Shown: in pieces, positions 37,688 to 41,867 of the stretch
Position numbering within the stretch: position 1 is the stretch's first letter
How the letters are laid out: each line of letters starts with the position of its first letter
From: an uncultured Pelagibacteraceae bacterium
GTDB lineage: Bacteria > Pseudomonadota > Alphaproteobacteria > Pelagibacterales > Pelagibacteraceae
Assembly: GCA_902514695.1 (NCBI GenBank)
Contig: CABXRR010000006.1
Coordinates: 1-41,867, forward strand
DNA: 41,867 nt
Reading direction: 5' to 3'
Notes under the pieces: model-generated
Databases searched by the model: none
Seen by the model: only the letters and a program-made list of their open reading frames with translations
What the model was told of the DNA's origin: nothing
Made by a program: the position numbers and the translations under genes

Positions 37688-38395
37688 ATGCATAAACAAA
37701 CAATAGCCCTAGTAGATGATGATAGAAATATTCTTACAAGTTTAAGCATAGCTTTAGAAAAAGAGGGATTTAAAGTTCAATCTTATATTGATGGTGAAAG
37801 TGCCTTGATTGGTTTGACTAGAACTCCACCAGATTTAGCTATAGTAGATATTAAAATGCCAAAAATGGATGGGGAAGAATTGCTTAAAAAGTTGAGAAAG
37901 AAAACTTCTTTACCAGTAATATTTTTAACTTCTAAAGATGATGAAATAGATGAATTATTAGGATTAAAATTAGGTGCCGATGATTTTGTAAAAAAATCAG
38001 GAGGATTTTCTATTAAAGTATTAATAGAAAGAATTAGAGTTCAACTTCGAAAAAAAGACTCCAAAGAAATTATCGAGGAAAATAAAAGTATAATTTCTCA
38101 TGGAAAATTAAAATTAGATCCATCTCAACTAGAATGTGAATGGAATGGAAAACAATTACCTGAGAAACTTACTACTACAGAATTTTTATTAGTAAAAGAA
38201 TTAGCAAAAAGACCAGGAATTATAAAAGAAAGAGCCCAATTAATGGACATAGCTTATAGAGAAGATACAGATATAGAAGATAGAACTATTGATAGTCATA
38301 TTAAAAGAATAAGAAAAAAATTTAAAAAAGTTGACTCTGAATTTTCGGCTATAGAAACAAGATATGGAAGTGGATATAGGTGGAATGTTAGCTAA
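37688..38395 (+). CDS. chvI: OmpR/PhoB-family response regulator (ChvI-like)
   Basis: This regulator has a receiver domain (acidic Asp10-12, phosphorylated Asp54 in VDIKMPKMDG, FLTSKDD, and a KKSGG segment where the family has a KPF) and a C-terminal winged-helix DNA-binding domain (LTTTEFLLVKELAKRPG, RTIDSHIKRIRKKF, ETRYGSGYRW). Length is 235 residues. Its last base overlaps the first base of the kinase gene (TAATG). ChvI/ChvG (ExoS) senses acid and envelope stress in rhizobia; the label rests on order and overall likeness, and an EnvZ/OmpR-type name would also fit. Confidence 0.85.
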   Translation: MHKQTIALVDDDRNILTSLSIALEKEGFKVQSYIDGESALIGLTRTPPDLAIVDIKMPKMDGEELLKKLRKKTSLPVIFLTSKDDEIDELLGLKLGADDFVKKSGGFSIKVLIERIRVQLRKKDSKEIIEENKSIISHGKLKLDPSQLECEWNGKQLPEKLTTTEFLLVKELAKRPGIIKERAQLMDIAYREDTDIEDRTIDSHIKRIRKKFKKVDSEFSAIETRYGSGYRWNVS

Positions 38396-39936
38396 TGTTT
38401 AGCGAACTTCTCAAAAACTTATCTATATTAAAAAAATTTTTATTCATAAACTTTATTTTTTTTACAATAATCGGATTATTTACTTTTGCTTATCTAAAAA
38501 ATGTTCAACCAAATTTAATTAAAAAAAAATCATCTAATCACATTGAAGTAATAAATAATACAATTGATAATCTAACAAGATTGGAAGTAAAATTTGTTGA
38601 AGAAGACATAAGAAGTTTTCTATTTTCAACGAGATTTTTATTTCAGAGTCTTGACCGAGTGATATTTTTTGATAATGAACTAAATTTAGTTGGGGATACA
38701 GATACTTTAGATTTAGACCCAAGATCTTTTACAACTAGATTAGATACTGTCGAGCTTGAAATATTAAATGAAAAAAAAACAAAAGAAATTACCGAAAAAA
38801 AAAATATAGATATTGGAAATGAAAATTCTGTTTCTTTAAAAGATATATTGTTTAATTATGTTGCATCAAAAAAATTTGGTACTCCTTTTACTTTTACACA
38901 GGATGAATTTAATAAGTTTAAATTGACAACAATTAAAAACGTCATGAGGGGAAATAAAAATATTGGTTATCTGGCTATTACTGAAAATGCAAATGATATT
39001 AAAGCAGCTATCAATGAAAGAAAAACTTTTATATTACGAACAGCAATTGCAGTTGGAATAGTAATTTTAATATTTTCATTTGTTTTGAATAGATACTTTC
39101 TTAAACCAATAAAAAACTTAGTGAGTTATACAAAAACTATCAAAAATAAAAATCCAAAAACAACCAATATAGAGGGTTTAAAATTAAGAAATGATGAACT
39201 AGGATTATTATCCAACTCTTTGGATGATATGACTTTTGAGTTACAAAAAAGAATTTCACATGCTGAAAATTTTTCAACTGATCTTGTTCATGAAATAAGA
39301 AACCCACTTGCTTCTTTAAAAAGTGCCTCAGAGCTTCTTCATGACACCCATGATATTGATCAAAGGGTTAAATTAATTGATATTTTAAGTCATGATGTAC
39401 AAAGAATTGAGAGGTTAATCACAGATTATTCACAAATGCTTAAGGATGAAGTTGCTCTTAGTAAAGAAAAAATAAAAAAAATTGATATTGAACCAATTAT
39501 CAAATCTGTTGTTGATGATTTTAATAATATTTATAAACTTAAAAGAGGAATTAAAATTTTATATGAAAATGATGGAAAAAGTAAATATCATATTTATGGA
39601 ATTGGAAACAGAATTGAACAAATAATTGCTAATCTTTTAGATAATGCGATTTCTTTCAGCAAAGATAATCAAGATGTAATAATTAAAGTTTCAAAGTTAA
39701 ACGATAATAAAGTGATAGTAAAAATTTTGGATGAGGGTCAGGGATTTAAAGAAAATGATACTAATAAAATATTTAAAAGATTTTATAGTAATAGACCGGA
39801 TAAATTTGGTGAACATTCAGGCTTAGGCTTAAACATTGTTAAAAATTTAGTTGATTTACATAGTGCTACTATTAAAGCATCAAATAGAACTGATAAAAAA
39901 GGTGCCAGTATGGAAATTATTTTTCCAAAAGTTTAA
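38395..39936 (+). CDS. chvG: Membrane sensor histidine kinase (ChvG-like)
   Basis: This 513-residue kinase partners the preceding regulator. It has membrane segments at about 14-34 and 212-233 flanking a ~175-residue periplasmic sensor region, then a HAMP linker. The H-box is FSTDLVHEIRNPLASL, with phosphorylated His299. The ATPase core follows: N-box QIIANLLDNAISFS, G1 DEGQGF, and G2 HSGLGLNIVKNLV. The periplasmic domain shows no motif I recognise beyond general ChvG layout, so the signal is unknown. TAATG coupling to chvI supports a pair. ahcY follows after 45 bases. Confidence 0.88.
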   Translation: MFSELLKNLSILKKFLFINFIFFTIIGLFTFAYLKNVQPNLIKKKSSNHIEVINNTIDNLTRLEVKFVEEDIRSFLFSTRFLFQSLDRVIFFDNELNLVGDTDTLDLDPRSFTTRLDTVELEILNEKKTKEITEKKNIDIGNENSVSLKDILFNYVASKKFGTPFTFTQDEFNKFKLTTIKNVMRGNKNIGYLAITENANDIKAAINERKTFILRTAIAVGIVILIFSFVLNRYFLKPIKNLVSYTKTIKNKNPKTTNIEGLKLRNDELGLLSNSLDDMTFELQKRISHAENFSTDLVHEIRNPLASLKSASELLHDTHDIDQRVKLIDILSHDVQRIERLITDYSQMLKDEVALSKEKIKKIDIEPIIKSVVDDFNNIYKLKRGIKILYENDGKSKYHIYGIGNRIEQIIANLLDNAISFSKDNQDVIIKVSKLNDNKVIVKILDEGQGFKENDTNKIFKRFYSNRPDKFGEHSGLGLNIVKNLVDLHSATIKASNRTDKKGASMEIIFPKV

Positions 39937-39981
39937 ACTGCTCTATTGATTAATTAATTCTTTATTGTTAGAAACCCCATC

Positions 39982-41268
39982 ATGGAAGATTATAAAGTAA
40001 AAGATATATCCGAAGCAGAATTTGGTCGAAAAGAGATTTCAATTGCAGAGAGTGAGATGCCAGGATTAATGGCACTTAGGGAGGAATACTCAGGTAAATT
40101 ACCTCTGAAAGGTGCAAAGATTATAGGTTGTCTTCATATGACAATCCAAACTGCGGTATTGATAGAAACGTTGGTAGATTTAGGGGCGGAGGTTAGGTGG
40201 TCATCTTGCAACATTTTTTCAACACAAGACCATGCTGCAGCAGCGATAGCTAAAGCAGGCATACCTGTTTATGCTTGGAAAGGTGAAACAGAAGAAGAAT
40301 ATTTATGGTGCATTAAACAAACTATTGTTGGTAAAAAAGATTGGAAACCTAACATGCTACTTGATGACGGAGGAGACTTAACAGCTATAATGCACAATGA
40401 GTATAAGGATTTATTAAAAGATATTAAAGGTGTTTCAGAGGAAACAACAACAGGAATTAAAGCATTAAATAAAATGGAAAAAGATAACTCTCTATTAGTT
40501 CCAGCAATAAATGTTAATGACTCAGTTACAAAATCAAAGTTTGATAATTTATATGGATGTAGAGAAAGTTTAGTTGATGGAATTAGAAGAGCCACTGATG
40601 TTATGATGTCAGGTAAAATTGCGATTGTAGCAGGTTTTGGAGATGTAGGAAAAGGAAGTGCCGCCTCTCTGAGACAAAGTGGTGCAAGAGTTTTAGTTAC
40701 CGAAGCAGATCCTATTTGTGCCTTACAAGCAGCAATGGAAGGATATGAAGTAGTTTTGATGGAAGAAGCTATTAGCAAAGCTGATATTGTTGTGACTGCT
40801 ACAGGCAATAAAGATATTGTAACAGCTGATCATATGAGAGACATGAAAGACAGGGCTATTTTATGCAACATTGGTCATTTTGATAATGAAATTCAAGTTG
40901 AGGCATTAAAAAATTATAAATGGTCGGAAGTAAAACCTCAAGTGCATGAAATAGAGCTTCCAAGTAAAAAAAGGATAATTCTTCTTGCAGAAGGAAGATT
41001 GGTAAATTTAGGTTGTGCAACTGGTCACCCAAGTTTTGTTATGAGCGCGTCATTTACAAATCAAGTTATTGCCCAAATAGAGCTTTGGAACAATCATAAA
41101 AATTATGAAAATAAAGTTTACGTATTACCTAAACACTTAGATGAAAAAGTTGCAACTCTTCATCTAAAAAAAGTTGGAGCAAAATTAACTAAATTGTCTA
41201 AAGATCAAGCGGACTATATTAGTGTAGGAGTAGAGGGTCCTTTTAAACCTAATGCCTATCGCTACTAG
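39982..41268 (+). CDS. ahcY: Adenosylhomocysteinase
   Basis: AhcY splits S-adenosylhomocysteine into adenosine and homocysteine, clearing the product of SAM-dependent methylation and feeding homocysteine back to methionine. It has 428 residues. Signatures are [24 protein letters not shown] [26 protein letters not shown], the NAD motif [12 protein letters not shown], and [16 protein letters not shown]. The C-terminus PFKPNAYRY is the standard end with the NAD-contacting lysine and tyrosine. I see no SAH riboswitch in the short 45-base leader. It follows chvG, and its 3' end overlaps tsaE by 17 bases. Confidence 0.96.
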   Translation: MEDYKVKDISEAEFGRKEISIAESEMPGLMALREEYSGKLPLKGAKIIGCLHMTIQTAVLIETLVDLGAEVRWSSCNIFSTQDHAAAAIAKAGIPVYAWKGETEEEYLWCIKQTIVGKKDWKPNMLLDDGGDLTAIMHNEYKDLLKDIKGVSEETTTGIKALNKMEKDNSLLVPAINVNDSVTKSKFDNLYGCRESLVDGIRRATDVMMSGKIAIVAGFGDVGKGSAASLRQSGARVLVTEADPICALQAAMEGYEVVLMEEAISKADIVVTATGNKDIVTADHMRDMKDRAILCNIGHFDNEIQVEALKNYKWSEVKPQVHEIELPSKKRIILLAEGRLVNLGCATGHPSFVMSASFTNQVIAQIELWNNHKNYENKVYVLPKHLDEKVATLHLKKVGAKLTKLSKDQADYISVGVEGPFKPNAYRY

Positions 41269-41707
41269 CAGTGATAAAATAGATTTATCTTCAGAAAAGA
41301 AAACAGAAGAGTTAGCAAGCAAGGTTTCTCAAAAGCTTAAACCAGGCAATATAATATTTTTATATGGAGAAATGGGTGTAGGTAAAACTACTTTTATTAG
41401 ATATTTAATAAATACACTTCAAAAAAATAACAAATTGAATCAAACTGAAATAACAAGCCCTACATTTAACTTACTAAATGAGTATCAAATTAATAAAATA
41501 AGGATAGATCATTACGATTTATTTAGATTGAAATCTGCTCAGGAACTTAAAAATTTAGGACTTTTTGAAGATAATTTAAATACAATTACATTAATTGAGT
41601 GGCCACAAATAATTAAAGAAAAACCTAAAAATTTGATAGAATTAGAATTTGAATATGGGAAAGATCATCAGACTAGATCTGTTCAAATTAAAGGCTTATA
41701 TCTGTAA
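41252..41707 (+). CDS. tsaE: tRNA threonylcarbamoyladenosine biosynthesis ATPase TsaE
   Basis: TsaE is the ATPase that helps TsaB/TsaD make t6A37 on ANN-decoding tRNAs. The 151-residue protein has Walker [32 protein letters not shown] and TLIEWPQ, the standard set. The ATG at 41252 lies inside ahcY, overlapping by 17 bases; there is no usable in-frame start soon after the overlap, so it is kept. The next gene starts seven bases past its stop, in the alphaproteobacterial tsaE-amgK order. Confidence 0.93.
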   Translation: MPIATSSDKIDLSSEKKTEELASKVSQKLKPGNIIFLYGEMGVGKTTFIRYLINTLQKNNKLNQTEITSPTFNLLNEYQINKIRIDHYDLFRLKSAQELKNLGLFEDNLNTITLIEWPQIIKEKPKNLIELEFEYGKDHQTRSVQIKGLYL

Positions 41708-41713
41708 TTTTAA

Positions 41714-41867
41714 ATGAAAAATTTAATAAAAATTAAAGGTGATGCGTCCTTTCGTAAATTTTTTAGAAAAAAAAAAAATGATTATTCTTCAGTAGTAGTT
41801 TTCGCCAAAAAGGAAAAAGTTAAAAATTTACTTATATATGATGCGATAAATAAAATTTTAAATAAAA
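41714..41867 (+). CDS. amgK: AmgK-type aminoglycoside-phosphotransferase-fold sugar kinase (3' truncated by window edge)
   Basis: Only the first 51 codons are in the window, beginning MKNLIKIKGDASFRKFFR. GDASFRKFFR matches the start of the phosphotransferases encoded right after tsaE in alphaproteobacteria. In characterised relatives AmgK phosphorylates MurNAc at C1 for the MurU-dependent cell-wall recycling shunt. That role here is inferred from the motif and position. A run of 12 A at 41767-41778 lies within codons 18-22. Confidence 0.7.
   Translation, partial: MKNLIKIKGDASFRKFFRKKKNDYSSVVVFAKKEKVKNLLIYDAINKILNK

Noticed and set aside
40269..40808. Open frame of 179 codons on the minus strand inside ahcY
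   Set aside because: It lies wholly antisense to a well-conserved gene, and its translation is Ser/Thr/Pro/Ile-rich with no recognisable motif.

Overview
The window looks like core chromosome of a SAR11 alphaproteobacterium ('Candidatus Pelagibacter' or a close relative). This is inferred from the very A+T-rich DNA, the lysine- and isoleucine-rich proteins, genes that abut or overlap almost everywhere, and alphaproteobacterial gene orders: an F1-only ATP synthase operon, rplU-rpmA-obgE-proB-proA-nadD-rsfS, metX-metW and chvI-chvG. I see no insertion sequence, prophage, CRISPR array, rRNA or tRNA gene. No gene-free stretch exceeds 300 bases; the longest is about 146 bases (33563-33708).

Layout. 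(1) 1-7184, + strand: the end of sucA, then sucB and lpd (2-oxoglutarate dehydrogenase complex), then priA. (2) 7293-12087, +: atpHAGDC, the F1 part of ATP synthase; the Fo genes are not in the window. (3) 12080-18602, -: a nine-gene run rplU-rpmA-obgE-proB-proA-nadD-rsfS-ctpA-rppH with a recognisable promoter in front of rplU. (4) 18669-21226, -: metX-metW-gloB behind a strong promoter and a SAM-II riboswitch. (5) 21300-23278, +: an aminotransferase and a prephenate/arogenate dehydrogenase for aromatic amino acids. (6) 23275-26835, -: trkH, an AmpG-like permease and an NlpC/P60 peptidase. (7) 26924-30452, +: class I lysyl-tRNA synthetase, pyrD, rpmB and a YhhQ-type transporter. (8) 30455-33562, -: a three-gene polyamine operon (ornithine-type decarboxylase, deoxyhypusine-synthase-like protein, agmatinase-like ureohydrolase). 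(9) 33709-41867: regA/actR-type regulator (+), bioY (-), polA (+), chvI-chvG two-component pair (+), ahcY, tsaE and the start of an amgK-type sugar kinase (+).

The themes are central carbon and energy metabolism (2-oxoglutarate dehydrogenase, F1-ATPase), the methyl cycle (metX/metW under SAM control, ahcY), cell-wall turnover (AmpG, NlpC/P60, AmgK) and polyamines. I find no clearly new multi-gene system. The points most worth a second look are the polyamine operon with its altered deoxyhypusine-synthase active site, the SAM-II-controlled metX operon, the perfect inverted repeat before regA, promoters that imply nearly leaderless mRNAs, and the chvG-ahcY junction that appears to lack the HprK/PTS genes found there in relatives.
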